Of a stretch of 64,000 nt of DNA, positions 50,945 to 59,842 are shown piece by piece. The notes below the pieces were generated by a model. The model saw only the letters and a list, made by a program, of their open reading frames with translations, had not been told where the DNA came from and searched no databases. The stretch is from Methylomarinovum caldicuralii (lineage in GTDB: Bacteria; Pseudomonadota; Gammaproteobacteria; Methylococcales; Methylothermaceae), in assembly GCF_033126985.1 (NCBI RefSeq), contig NZ_AP024714.1:1116001-1180000 (forward strand), read 5' to 3'. The position numbers and the translations under genes are program-made. How positions within the stretch are numbered: position 1 is the first letter of the stretch; each line of letters begins with the position of its first letter.

Positions 50945-52357
50945 ATGAAGATCAAACGTTTCCTGGCGCCGGACATCCGCCAGGCGCTGCAGCAGGTCAA
51001 AGAGCAACTGGGGCCGGATGCAGTGATCCTGTCGAACCGCAAGACCGATGACGGGGTGGAGATCGTCGCCGCCCGTGACTTCGATGTGGAAATCGTCGAT
51101 TCCGTGTCCAAGGCGCCCAAACCCGAAGCGGTATCCAAAACCAAGCCGGCGTCTAAGGTCAGAGCGGGGAAGGTGACCCCCAAGCCGGCGTTCTCCGCCA
51201 AAGGGTATTCGGCGGTGGCGGAGATGGGCAAACGGGCAGGCGCCACACCCAAGTCAAAGGCGAGCGCCCGCGACACGAAACCGGTGGCCGACCGGACACG
51301 TCCTGCGCCCAAATCCAAGGCGCGGATTTACAAGCCGGAATTCCCCAAGGTCCAGTCTGCCGAATCCAGCCAGCCGGGTTCCCTTCAGGATGAACCGCGT
51401 CAGCACCCGGCAGGAACGCAGCAGGAAGATGCTCTGGCAGTGGTCCGCCAGGAGCTGAAGCAAATGCGCCGTCTGCTCGACCGCCATCTGCCTCGCGACG
51501 CCAGGCAGGAAAGCCTGCGCGATCATCCCGTCCCGCTGGCGCTGTTCCGGCTTCTGAACGAACAAGGGTTCTCGCGCTCCCTGGCAATGAGCCTGGCTCA
51601 GCAGGCCGGTGCCGAGGCGGAAGTCGAAGACGCCCTTGCCCTGGTGCGCCGCTTGCTGGCGGAACGACTGCCAGTGATGGACGACCCGCTGCTCGACTAC
51701 GGCGGCATCGTCGCCCTGGTGGGGCCCACCGGGGTCGGCAAGACCACCACCATCGCCAAGCTGGCGGCCCGTTTCCGGCTCAAGCACGGTCCCCGCCAGA
51801 TCGCCCTGGTGACTACCGACAACTACCGCATCGCCGCCCACGAGCAGCTCAGCACCTATGCCCGCATCCTCGGCGTGCCGGTGCGGGTGGCGGGCAATCC
51901 GGACGAGCTTCAGGCCATCGTCCGCAGTTTCATGGACAAGAAACTGGTGCTCATCGACACCGCCGGCATGAGCCAGCGGGACCTGCGGCTGGCGGAGCAG
52001 TTCGCCCTGCTGCGCGACAGCCGGGTCGCCATCGAAACCTATCTGGTGCTTTCCGCCGCCAGCCAGTTGCCCAGCCTCTACGAGGCCCTGGACGCCTTTG
52101 CCGGCTTCCAGCCCAAGGCCTGCATCTTGACTAAACTTGACGAAGCAGGGGTGATGGGGCCTGTGTTGTCATCCCTGGTGGAACGCGGCCTGCCTGCCGC
52201 GTTCGTCACCGACGGGCAGCAGGTGCCGGAGGATCTGCATCCCGCCCGCAGCGATGATCTGATCGCCAGGGCTTTTGCGACGTTGACAGCAGACGAGCAT
52301 CCCCCGGCGGACGTGGATTTTGCCTTTGAGGGTTGGGTCAACCATGCAAGCGTTTAA
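50945..52357 (+). CDS. flhF: Flagellar placement GTPase FlhF
   Basis: FlhF is an SRP-type GTPase that marks the pole where a flagellum is built. The 470-residue protein has an N-terminal basic/low-complexity B domain (KIKRFLAPDIRQALQQVKEQ, then a Lys/Pro/Ala-rich part to about 150), an N-domain and the GTPase: G1 LVGPTGVGKTTTIAKLAARF (about 257-276), TTDNYRIAAHEQL, the DTAGM motif at VLIDTAGMSQRD and TKLDEAG. The stop overlaps the flhG start by 14 bases. Presence of FlhF and FlhG predicts polar flagella in low number. Confidence 0.96.
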   Translation: MKIKRFLAPDIRQALQQVKEQLGPDAVILSNRKTDDGVEIVAARDFDVEIVDSVSKAPKPEAVSKTKPASKVRAGKVTPKPAFSAKGYSAVAEMGKRAGATPKSKASARDTKPVADRTRPAPKSKARIYKPEFPKVQSAESSQPGSLQDEPRQHPAGTQQEDALAVVRQELKQMRRLLDRHLPRDARQESLRDHPVPLALFRLLNEQGFSRSLAMSLAQQAGAEAEVEDALALVRRLLAERLPVMDDPLLDYGGIVALVGPTGVGKTTTIAKLAARFRLKHGPRQIALVTTDNYRIAAHEQLSTYARILGVPVRVAGNPDELQAIVRSFMDKKLVLIDTAGMSQRDLRLAEQFALLRDSRVAIETYLVLSAASQLPSLYEALDAFAGFQPKACILTKLDEAGVMGPVLSSLVERGLPAAFVTDGQQVPEDLHPARSDDLIARAFATLTADEHPPADVDFAFEGWVNHASV

Positions 52358-53216
52358 TACAGATCAAGCCGCCGGCATTCGCCGGTTGAGCGATACGCGG
52401 CCGATACGCGTCTTCGCCGTTGCCAGCGGCAAGGGTGGGGTCGGCAAGACCAATGTCGCGGTGAACCTGGGGGTAGCGCTGGCCCTGCGGGGACGCCAGA
52501 CCGCCCTGCTCGATGCCGACATGGGGCTGGCCAATGTGGACATCCTGCTCGGTTTGCAGCCCCGCTACAACCTCTCCCACGTGATTTCCGGTCAGCGCAG
52601 CCTGGACGAGATCCTGGTGGAAGGCCCGGCGGGCATCAAGATCGTGCCGGCAGCCTCCGGTCTCCAGCAGATGGCGGAACTGTCGTCGATGGAGCAGGCC
52701 GGCCTGATCCGAGCCTTCAGTGAGTTGCAGGTGCCGCTGGAGGTGCTGATCGTCGATACCGCCGCCGGCATTTCCGGCACCGTGGTCAATTTCGCCCGTG
52801 CCTGTCAGGAAATCGTCGTGGTGGTCTGCGACGAGCCCACCTCGCTCACCGACGCCTACGCCTTCATCAAGCTGCTCAACCGCGATTACGGCATCTACCA
52901 TTTCCAGATTCTCTGCAACCAAATGCGCAGCGATGCCCAGGGGCGGGAGCTGTTCGCCAAGCTGTGCCGAGTGACCGAACGCTATCTGGACGTTTCCCTG
53001 CACTACTTCGGCGCCGTGCCTTACGACGACAAAGTGCGCCAGGCGGTACAGCTGCAGCGGCCGGTGGTCACTGCCTTCCCCGCCAGTCCCGCGGCCCGGG
53101 CGATCGAAAAGCTGGCCGACAAGGTCGAGCAATGGCCGGTGCAGGACACCCCCTCCGGTCAGCTGGCCTTTTTCTTCGAACGCATGATCCAGTACGCCGT
53201 GGAGGGCGCGGCATGA
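52344..53216 (+). CDS. flhG: Flagellar number regulator FlhG (FleN, MinD-like ATPase)
   Basis: FlhG is a MinD/ParA-type ATPase that limits flagellar number by restraining FlhF and the FleQ-type activator. The 290-residue protein has the deviant Walker A VASGKGGVGKTNVAVNLGVA (about 30-49), the switch LLDADMGLANVDILLG and a C-terminal amphipathic region for membrane binding ([16 protein letters not shown]). The N-terminal NTDQAAGIRRL contains the DQAxxLR-like motif that stimulates FlhF GTPase. ATG 52344 lies inside the flhF end; the fliA start overlaps its stop. Confidence 0.95.
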   Translation: MQAFNTDQAAGIRRLSDTRPIRVFAVASGKGGVGKTNVAVNLGVALALRGRQTALLDADMGLANVDILLGLQPRYNLSHVISGQRSLDEILVEGPAGIKIVPAASGLQQMAELSSMEQAGLIRAFSELQVPLEVLIVDTAAGISGTVVNFARACQEIVVVVCDEPTSLTDAYAFIKLLNRDYGIYHFQILCNQMRSDAQGRELFAKLCRVTERYLDVSLHYFGAVPYDDKVRQAVQLQRPVVTAFPASPAARAIEKLADKVEQWPVQDTPSGQLAFFFERMIQYAVEGAA

Positions 53217-53944
53217 AAGGGGCGGTCGCCTACGCTCAGGTACAGGCGCTGGATTTCGACACCGTGGTGTCCCGCTATACGCCGCTGGTACAGCGGATCG
53301 CCCATCATCTCAAGGGCCGTCTGCCTGCCAGCGTGCAGATCGACGATCTGATCCAGGCCGGCATGATTGGTCTGCTGGAGGCCAGCCGCCAGTACGACGC
53401 CAGCCAGGGCGCCAGTTTCGAAACCTACGCCGGTATCCGCATCCGCGGCGCCATGCTCGACGAGGTGCGCCGTTACGACTGGACCCCGCGCTCGGTCCAC
53501 CGCAAGGCGCGGGAGATCTCCGAGGCCATGTACCGCATCGAACGCCGCACCGGCCGCGACGCCCGCGATACCGAGGTGGCCGAAGAGCTGGGCATCTCCC
53601 TCGACGAATACCACAAAATCCTCCGGGACGCGGTCGGCTGCCGCCTGTTCAGCATTGAGGAGTTGAGCGAAACCGGCGACGCCTTCCTCGAGGACCACAG
53701 CGGCGGCGATGCCGACCTGCCGGTGGAACAGCTGAGCCGCGAGCGCTTCAAGGCGGCGCTGGCGGACGCCATCGCCAGCCTCCCGGAACGCGAGCGCCTG
53801 TCGATCTCGCTGTATTACGAAGAGGAAATGAACCTCAAGGAGATCGGCCAGGTGCTGGGGGTGAGCGAATCGCGGGTGTGCCAGATCAACAGCCAGGCAT
53901 TGTTGCGGCTGCGGGCCCGGATGCGCGACTGGCTCGGCGGCTGA
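53213..53944 (+). CDS. fliA: Flagellar sigma factor sigma-28
   Basis: FliA directs RNA polymerase to late flagellar and chemotaxis promoters once FlgM is exported. The 243-residue protein has sigma region 2 ([57 protein letters not shown]), region 3 and region 4 with the helix-turn-helix [20 protein letters not shown]. It overlaps flhG by four bases (ATGA). The 65-base gap to cheY shows no convincing sigma-28 box (TAAA-N15-GCCGATAA). Confidence 0.96.
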   Translation: MKGAVAYAQVQALDFDTVVSRYTPLVQRIAHHLKGRLPASVQIDDLIQAGMIGLLEASRQYDASQGASFETYAGIRIRGAMLDEVRRYDWTPRSVHRKAREISEAMYRIERRTGRDARDTEVAEELGISLDEYHKILRDAVGCRLFSIEELSETGDAFLEDHSGGDADLPVEQLSRERFKAALADAIASLPERERLSISLYYEEEMNLKEIGQVLGVSESRVCQINSQALLRLRARMRDWLGG

Positions 53945-54009
53945 ACCGGGAAAACCGTCTATATTTAGAGACAACAACTGCAAGTTTAACGGACCAGAGG
54001 GGTTTGGCT

Positions 54010-54396
54010 TTGGACAAGAACATGAAAATCCTGGTGGTGGACGATTTTTCCACCATGCGCCGTATCATCAAGAACCTGCTGCGGGATCTGGGATTCACCA
54101 ACGTCGCCGAGGCCGACGACGGCCAGACCGCCCTGCCCAAGCTGCAGGCCGGGGATTTCGATCTGCTCATCACCGACTGGAACATGCCAGGCATGACCGG
54201 CATCGACCTGCTCCGGGCGGTGCGGGCCGACGAGAAGCTGGCCAACCTCCCGGTGCTGATGGTAACCGCCGAAGCCCGCCGCGAGCAGATCGTCGCCGCC
54301 GCCCAGGCCGGAGTTAATGGTTACATCGTCAAGCCGTTCACCGCCGCGACCCTGAAGGAAAAGCTGGAAAAGATCTTCGAACGGCTGGAGGCCTGA
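54010..54396 (+). CDS. cheY: Chemotaxis response regulator CheY
   Basis: CheY carries the phosphate signal from CheA to FliM. The 128-residue single receiver has [20 protein letters not shown] at the start, the phospho-acceptor Asp56 in [11 protein letters not shown], the signalling Thr in MVTAEAR and the conserved Lys in YIVKPFTA. I chose TTG 54010 because AGAGGGG (53996-54002) is seven bases upstream and the alignment with E. coli CheY (129 residues) is then complete; ATG 54022 is the alternative. cheZ follows by four bases. Confidence 0.95.
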   Translation: MDKNMKILVVDDFSTMRRIIKNLLRDLGFTNVAEADDGQTALPKLQAGDFDLLITDWNMPGMTGIDLLRAVRADEKLANLPVLMVTAEARREQIVAAAQAGVNGYIVKPFTAATLKEKLEKIFERLEA

Positions 54397-54400
54397 GGCA

Positions 54401-55171
54401 ATGACGGAAGCGGTGGAAAAACTCGATGCTTCCCTGGAGGCGCGCCTGGCCCGGGCCAATGCGTTGGTGGCGGCGCTGGAACAGGGGGACGAGGACGAGG
54501 CGGACCGGGTGCTGGACGAGATCGGCCGGGTGCGTCAGAGCATGCTGTTCCAGGAGATCGGCCGCCTGACCCGCCAGCTCCACGATGCCCTCACCGGCTT
54601 CATGCTCGACGACAGGCTGGCGGATCTGACCGAACGGGAGATGCCTGATGCCCGCGAGCGCCTCAAATACGTCATCACCCTGACCGAGCAGGCCGCCAAC
54701 ACCACTCTCAACGTGGTGGAGCAGGTGCTGCCGATGGTCGATGATCTTAGCGCCAGGACGTCTTCGCTGTCACAGCGCTGGCGCCGCCTGTTGCAACGGG
54801 AGATGTCCTTCGAGGAATTCAGGGAATTCAGTCGTGACATCAGTACCTTCCTCGACGAGCTCGACAGCGGCCTGAGCCAGGTGCAGGGGCAGCTCAACGA
54901 AGTGCTCATGGCCCAGAGCTTCCAGGATCTGACCGGTCAGATCATCCGCCGCGTCATCGATCTGGTGCAGGAAGTCGAGAACAGTCTGGTGGAGCTGATC
55001 CGCTTCGCCGCCAGACAGGGGGGCGGGCAAGCGGTCAAAACCGAGAAGAAAGCGGAACAAGCGGACAAGAAGATCGAAGCCCAGGGTCCGGTGGTGCCGG
55101 AGGTGGATCAGAGTGGGGCGGTCACCAGCCAGGACGAGGTGGACGATCTGCTTTCCAGTCTGGGGTTCTAA
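54401..55171 (+). CDS. cheZ: CheY phosphatase CheZ
   Basis: CheZ dephosphorylates CheY-P to end the signal. The 256-residue protein is a long helical hairpin with a four-helix core. The catalytic Gln lies in LMAQSFQDLTGQIIRRVIDL (about 168-187). After a charged linker (about 205-240) it ends with the CheY-binding C-terminal helix SQDEVDDLLSSLGF, very close to that of E. coli. Length and location between cheY and cheA are standard for polar flagellates. Confidence 0.96.
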   Translation: MTEAVEKLDASLEARLARANALVAALEQGDEDEADRVLDEIGRVRQSMLFQEIGRLTRQLHDALTGFMLDDRLADLTEREMPDARERLKYVITLTEQAANTTLNVVEQVLPMVDDLSARTSSLSQRWRRLLQREMSFEEFREFSRDISTFLDELDSGLSQVQGQLNEVLMAQSFQDLTGQIIRRVIDLVQEVENSLVELIRFAARQGGGQAVKTEKKAEQADKKIEAQGPVVPEVDQSGAVTSQDEVDDLLSSLGF

Positions 55172-55181
55172 GGAGGCATCG

Positions 55182-57245
55182 ATGGCGATCGATCTCAATG
55201 ACGAAATCCTCCAGGATTTCCTGGTGGAGGCGAGCGAGATTCTCGAGCAGCTCGGCGAGCAGCTGGTGGATCTGGAGCAAAGCACCGAAGACGCCGATCT
55301 GCTCAATGCCATCTTCCGCGGCTTCCATACCGTCAAGGGCGGAGCCGGTTTCCTCGGCATCACCGCGCTGGTGGATCTGTGCCACAAGGCCGAGGACGTC
55401 TTCAACGTGCTGCGCCAGGGAGAGCGCAAGGTGTCCCCGCCGCTGATGGATGCGGTGCTCAAGGCCCTCGATGTCATCAACGACATGATGGCGCAGATCC
55501 GCGCCGGAGAGGAGCCGGAGGCGGCCGATCCCGAGCTGCTGGAAACCCTGTTGGGTTTCGCCACGCCGGAATCGGAAGAAACCGAAGCCCCCGCACCGGA
55601 ATCTTCAGTCCCTGAATCCGAAGTGGAAGCGCCTGCTGCTGAAACACAGGCTGCCGCCGATCCCGTAGAGGCCGAATTCGAAGCCATGCTTGAGGCGGCG
55701 GAAGGGAAACAGACAGGTGGCGATGACGAGATCACCGAGGAGGAATTCGAGCAGTTGCTCGACGCCCTTCACGGTGAGGGTGGCGCCCCCGGCAAACCGA
55801 AGAAGACCGGGCCGGCACCGCAAAAGCCCGAGGCCGGTGACAGTGACGAGATCACCGAGGAGGAGTTCGAAGCGCTTCTGGATCAGCTGCATGGTCCGGG
55901 AAAATTCAGGGGCGCGCCGGAGAAAACCGCCGCGCCGGCGGCGCAACCCGCCCCCAAACCTGCGGCCCAGGATAAACCCAAAACGCCACAGAGCACGGCG
56001 GAAAAACCCGCCTCGGCCAAGAAGGAACCGCGGCTGAAGGTGGTCGGCGGGGCGGATGCCCACAAGCCGCAAAAGCCCCAGGGCGAATCCACCGTCCGCG
56101 TTGATACCCAGCGGCTCGACGAGATCATGAACATGGTCGGCGAGCTGGTGCTGGTGCGCAACCGCTTCAAGACCCTGGGGGCGCTGCTGGACAACGAAGA
56201 GATGGCCAAGGCGGTGGCCAACCTGGATGTGGTCACCTCGGACCTGCAGCTGGCGGTGATGAAGACCCGGATGCAGCCCATCAAAAAGGTCTTCGGCCGT
56301 TTCCCCCGAGTGGTGCGGGATCTGGCGCGTAGCCTCAAGAAAGAGGTTCGTCTGGAGATGCAGGGGGAGGAGACCGATCTCGACAAGAACCTGGTCGAAT
56401 CCCTCGCCGATCCCCTGATCCACCTGGTGCGCAACGCCGTCGACCACGGTATCGAAATGCCCGACGAGCGCGAGAAGGCGGGCAAGCCCCGGGAAGGGAC
56501 GGTGCTGCTGACCGCCGCCCAGGAGGGTGACCACATCGAGCTGACCATCGAGGACGACGGCAAGGGCATGGATCCCGAAGTGCTGCGGCGCAAGGCGGTG
56601 GAGAAGGGACTGATGGACGGGGAAAGCGCCGCCCGCATGAGTGACAAGGAATGCTATCAGATCATCTTCATGCCCGGCTTTTCCACCAAGAGCGAGATTT
56701 CTGACATCTCCGGCCGCGGGGTGGGGATGGACGTGGTCAAGACCCGCATCGACCAGATGAACGGCAGCGTCGAGGTGGATTCGGTCAAGGGCAAGGGCAC
56801 CAAGATCGCCATCAAGGTGCCGTTGACCCTGGCGATCATGCCCACGCTGATGGTGAAACTGGAGGATCAGGCCTTCGCCCTGCCGCTGGCCAGCGTGGTG
56901 GAGATCCTGGATCTCGATCTGGACAAGACCAACGTCGTGGATGGCCAGGAGGTGGTCATCGTCCGCGATCAGGCCCTGCCGCTGTTCCATCTCAAGCACT
57001 GGCTCATCCACGGGGGCTGCAGCGACGGCGACTGTTACGGCGGCCATGTGGTGGTAGTGAACGTCGGCGGCCGCCATGCGGGCTTCGTGGTTGATCATCT
57101 CATCGGCCAGGAAGAGGTGGTCGTCAAGCCTTTGGGAGCAAAGCTCCACGGTCTCGACGGTCTGGCCGGGGCGACCATCACCGGTGACGGCATGATCGCC
57201 CTGATTCTGGATGTCCCCAGCCTGATGAAACGTTATGCGGCCTGA
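55182..57245 (+). CDS. cheA: Chemotaxis histidine kinase CheA
   Basis: CheA passes phosphate from ATP to CheY and CheB under receptor control. The 687-residue protein has the P1/Hpt domain (1-105) with His49 in FHTVKGGAGFLG, then a long low-complexity linker (about 125-310) in place of a clear P2 domain. Next are the P3 dimerisation domain (TVRVDTQRLDEIMNMVGELV), the P4 ATPase (HLVRNAVDHGIEMPDEREKA, DDGKGMD, GRGVGMDVVK) and the P5 CheW-like domain. The linker carries two copies of a DEITEEEFExLLDxLHG motif at residues 182 and 222. ATG 55182 follows AAGGAGG. The stop overlaps the cheB start by 11 bases. Confidence 0.96.
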   Translation: MAIDLNDEILQDFLVEASEILEQLGEQLVDLEQSTEDADLLNAIFRGFHTVKGGAGFLGITALVDLCHKAEDVFNVLRQGERKVSPPLMDAVLKALDVINDMMAQIRAGEEPEAADPELLETLLGFATPESEETEAPAPESSVPESEVEAPAAETQAAADPVEAEFEAMLEAAEGKQTGGDDEITEEEFEQLLDALHGEGGAPGKPKKTGPAPQKPEAGDSDEITEEEFEALLDQLHGPGKFRGAPEKTAAPAAQPAPKPAAQDKPKTPQSTAEKPASAKKEPRLKVVGGADAHKPQKPQGESTVRVDTQRLDEIMNMVGELVLVRNRFKTLGALLDNEEMAKAVANLDVVTSDLQLAVMKTRMQPIKKVFGRFPRVVRDLARSLKKEVRLEMQGEETDLDKNLVESLADPLIHLVRNAVDHGIEMPDEREKAGKPREGTVLLTAAQEGDHIELTIEDDGKGMDPEVLRRKAVEKGLMDGESAARMSDKECYQIIFMPGFSTKSEISDISGRGVGMDVVKTRIDQMNGSVEVDSVKGKGTKIAIKVPLTLAIMPTLMVKLEDQAFALPLASVVEILDLDLDKTNVVDGQEVVIVRDQALPLFHLKHWLIHGGCSDGDCYGGHVVVVNVGGRHAGFVVDHLIGQEEVVVKPLGAKLHGLDGLAGATITGDGMIALILDVPSLMKRYAA
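55722..55901 (+). repeat. Duplicated DEITEEEF motif in the CheA linker
   Basis: Within cheA, residues 182-198 (DEITEEEFEQLLDALHG) and 222-238 (DEITEEEFEALLDQLHG) are near-identical at protein level, 40 residues apart, and separated by a Pro/Lys/Ala-rich spacer. The DNA of the two copies is also similar (gacgagatcaccgaggagga in both), which suggests a tandem duplication. Confidence 0.9.
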
Positions 57246-58287
57246 GACCGTCTTCCGCAATGGCTCCCATTCCGCCGCCGCCCCGATCCGGGTGCTGGTG
57301 GTGGACGACTCGGCCTTCATGCGCCGGCGCCTGACCGAGATCCTCGAGGAGGACCCCCACCTGTGCGTGGCCGACGCGGCCGCCAACGGCGCCGAGGCGG
57401 TGCGCAAGGTCGGACGTATCCGGCCGGACGTGGTGCTCATGGACGTGGAGATGCCGGTCATGGACGGCATCGAGGCGGTCCGGCGGATCATGCGCCAGCA
57501 TCCGGTCCCGATTCTGATGTTCTCCGCCCTGACCCACGCCGGCGCCAGGGCGACCCTCGACGCCCTGGAAGCCGGCGCGGTGGATTTCCTGCCCAAACGG
57601 CTGGAGGACATCCACAGCGACCAGGGCACCGCCAAGCTGATCCTGCGCCAGCGCATCCGGACCGTGGTCCGCCGGCGCCCGATACGGGAGAGCGCCCCGA
57701 AGATGCAGGGCGATGTTCCGGTGGCGCTCGGCCGCCCCGGGATGGTGGTGATCGCCGCCTCCACCGGAGGCCCTGTGGCCCTGCAGAAAGTTCTGGCCGC
57801 CCTGCCGCAGCGCACCCCCTTTCCGTTGCTGCTGGTGCAGCACATGCCGGCGAATTTCACCCCTGGTTTCGCCGAGCGTCTCGACCAGACGGCCCGCATC
57901 CAGGTACGGGAGGCTGTTGACGGCGACCGGTTGCGTCCCGGCACCGCCCTGCTGGCTCCGGGTGGCATGCAGATGGCCTTGGACGGCGGCGGCCGTATCC
58001 ACCTGCGCAAGCCGGCGGAGGGGGAGATTTACCGCCCCAGCGCCGACGTCACTTTCGCCTCCGTGGCCGAGCATTTCCGCGGCCGGGTACTGGCGGTGGT
58101 GCTGACCGGCATGGGTGCCGACGGCTGCGCCGGTGCCCGACGCCTGAAAGCCCGGGGAGCGAAAGTCTGGGCCCAGGACGAGGCCAGCTGTGTGGTCTAC
58201 GGCATGCCCCGGGCGGTGGCCGAGGCCGGTCTGGCGGACCGGGTGCTGCCGTTGAACCGGATCGTAGCGGCGTTCGGAGGCGGGTGA
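57235..58287 (+). CDS. cheB: Chemotaxis methylesterase CheB
   Basis: CheB removes methyl groups from chemoreceptors when phosphorylated, giving adaptation. The 350-residue protein has a receiver (about 17-135; VLVVDDSAFMRRRL, Asp70 in VVLMDVEMPVMDG) and a C-terminal methylesterase with Ser176 in AASTGGPVALQK, the catalytic His in LVQHMPANFTPGFAERLD and Asp in VLTGMGADGCAGARRL. It overlaps cheA by 11 bases. The matching methyltransferase gene, cheR, is not in the window. Confidence 0.96.
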   Translation: MRPETVFRNGSHSAAAPIRVLVVDDSAFMRRRLTEILEEDPHLCVADAAANGAEAVRKVGRIRPDVVLMDVEMPVMDGIEAVRRIMRQHPVPILMFSALTHAGARATLDALEAGAVDFLPKRLEDIHSDQGTAKLILRQRIRTVVRRRPIRESAPKMQGDVPVALGRPGMVVIAASTGGPVALQKVLAALPQRTPFPLLLVQHMPANFTPGFAERLDQTARIQVREAVDGDRLRPGTALLAPGGMQMALDGGGRIHLRKPAEGEIYRPSADVTFASVAEHFRGRVLAVVLTGMGADGCAGARRLKARGAKVWAQDEASCVVYGMPRAVAEAGLADRVLPLNRIVAAFGGG

Positions 58288-58293
58288 GCGGCG

Positions 58294-59034
58294 ATGGACC
58301 CCCTCAGCCTCGTCGGTCTGGTCATTGCTCTGGTAGCCATCGTCGGCGGCAATCTGCTCGAGGGCGGCAGCCCGGCCTTCCTGGTCAACGGGCCGGCGCT
58401 GCTGATCGTTCTGGGAGGGAGCCTGGGGGCGGTGCTGTTGCAGACGCCGCCGGCCCAGTTCCTGCGGGGGTTGAAACTGCTGCCCTGGATCGTGATCCCC
58501 CCGAAGCTCGATCTGGAGTCCTCGATCCGCAAGGCGGTGCGCTGGAGCCAACTGGCGCGCAAGGAAGGATTGCTGGGACTGGAGAACGAAATCGACCGGG
58601 AACCGGACGCTTTCGTGCGCAAGGGCCTGCAGTTGCTGGTCGACGGCAACGAAACCGAAATCATCCGTGACGCCCTGGAGCTGGAGATGAACATCCGCGA
58701 ACGCCGCTATCACGCCGCTGCCAGGATCTTCGAGGCGATGGGGGGCTATGCGCCGACTCTGGGGATCCTGGGGGCGGTGCTGGGGCTGATCCAGGTGATG
58801 CAGAACCTGACCGATCCGGAAAAACTCGGCAGCGGGATCGCCATCGCCTTCGTCGCCACCATCTACGGGGTGGGTCTGGCCAATCTCGTGTTTCTCCCCA
58901 TCGCCAACAAGCTAAAAGCCCTGCTCCATCATCAGAGCATGGCCCAGGAGCTGATGCTGGAGGGCATCCTCGCCATCGCCGAGGGGGAAAACCCCCACAA
59001 CGTTGAACTCAAACTGCGGGGATTTTTGGTATGA
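58294..59034 (+). CDS. motC: Flagellar motor stator protein, MotA family (MotC type)
   Basis: The product is a MotA/PomA-type stator subunit that forms the ion channel with its MotB-type partner. The 246-residue protein has four hydrophobic helices (about 5-22, 33-50, 147-168, 178-200) and the cytoplasmic loop with LRGLKLLPWIVIPPKLDLES and YHAAARIFEAMGGYAPTLGI typical of MotC. Its place right after cheB and before a MotD-type gene matches the motCD pair of Pseudomonas, which supports swarming-type high-load motility. A main motAB pair is not in this window. Confidence 0.9.
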   Translation: MDPLSLVGLVIALVAIVGGNLLEGGSPAFLVNGPALLIVLGGSLGAVLLQTPPAQFLRGLKLLPWIVIPPKLDLESSIRKAVRWSQLARKEGLLGLENEIDREPDAFVRKGLQLLVDGNETEIIRDALELEMNIRERRYHAAARIFEAMGGYAPTLGILGAVLGLIQVMQNLTDPEKLGSGIAIAFVATIYGVGLANLVFLPIANKLKALLHHQSMAQELMLEGILAIAEGENPHNVELKLRGFLV

Positions 59035-59837
59035 GGATTCGCAATCGCCGTCCGGCCGCCCCGGAACCGGAAACGGAAAACCACGAACGCTGGCTGGTTT
59101 CCTATGCGGATTTCATCACCCTCCTGTTCGCTTTTTTCGTGGTGATGTACGCCATTTCCAATCTCAATGCCGGCAAGTACCGGGTCATGGCTAGATCTCT
59201 GGAGAAAGCCTTCAAGGAAAAGAAGGAAACCCCGGCGGCCAAGGTGAGCGATCCGATCCAGATCGGTGAGACGCCGCGCTCCCCGGCTCCCATCCAGGTG
59301 GATACCGGCCTGGCCGGAGAGCAGGTGCGCCTGGCGCGGATTTCCGAGCAATTGGAGGAGGTGCTGGCGCCTTACATCGATCAGGATCTGATCGCGGTGG
59401 AGCGAAATCCCTATTGGGTCGCGGTGGAGATGAAAAGCGGCATGCTGTTTCCCAGCGGCAGCGCCGAGCTGAACCCGGAAGTGGATCCGGTGATCGCCAA
59501 GCTGGCGGAGGTGGTGCGGCAGATGCCGGCGAACCCGGTCTACGTCGAGGGCCATACCGACAACGTGCCGATCCACAACCGGCTTTTTCCTTCCAACTGG
59601 GAGCTGTCGGCGGCCCGGGCCGCCAGCGTCGTCCGCCGCCTCATCCATTACGGCGTGGCGCCCCCCAGGCTGGCTGCGGTGGGTTACGGTGCCGAGCACC
59701 CGGTGGCGGACAACGGCACCGCCGAGGGACGTTATCGCAACCGCCGTGTGGTGATGGTGCTGCAGTCCAAGACCCTGGCGCGTTATCCGGTGACGGGCGG
59801 CGAAAGGCAGCGCCTGCTGGCGCAGCCCCGGGAGTGA
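59031..59837 (+). CDS. motD: Flagellar motor stator protein, MotB family (MotD type)
   Basis: This peptidoglycan-anchored stator subunit has 268 residues. After a short cytoplasmic N-terminus comes one membrane helix with the ion-binding Asp in SYADFITLLFAFFVVMYAIS (Asp at about 26), a periplasmic linker and an OmpA-like domain (about 165-250) with VYVEGHTDNVPI and WELSAARAASVVRRL, which binds the cell wall. Phe-rich residues beside the Asp do not by themselves tell proton from sodium use. Its start overlaps motC by four bases. Confidence 0.92.
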   Translation: MRIRNRRPAAPEPETENHERWLVSYADFITLLFAFFVVMYAISNLNAGKYRVMARSLEKAFKEKKETPAAKVSDPIQIGETPRSPAPIQVDTGLAGEQVRLARISEQLEEVLAPYIDQDLIAVERNPYWVAVEMKSGMLFPSGSAELNPEVDPVIAKLAEVVRQMPANPVYVEGHTDNVPIHNRLFPSNWELSAARAASVVRRLIHYGVAPPRLAAVGYGAEHPVADNGTAEGRYRNRRVVMVLQSKTLARYPVTGGERQRLLAQPRE

Positions 59838-59842
59838 GTGAC

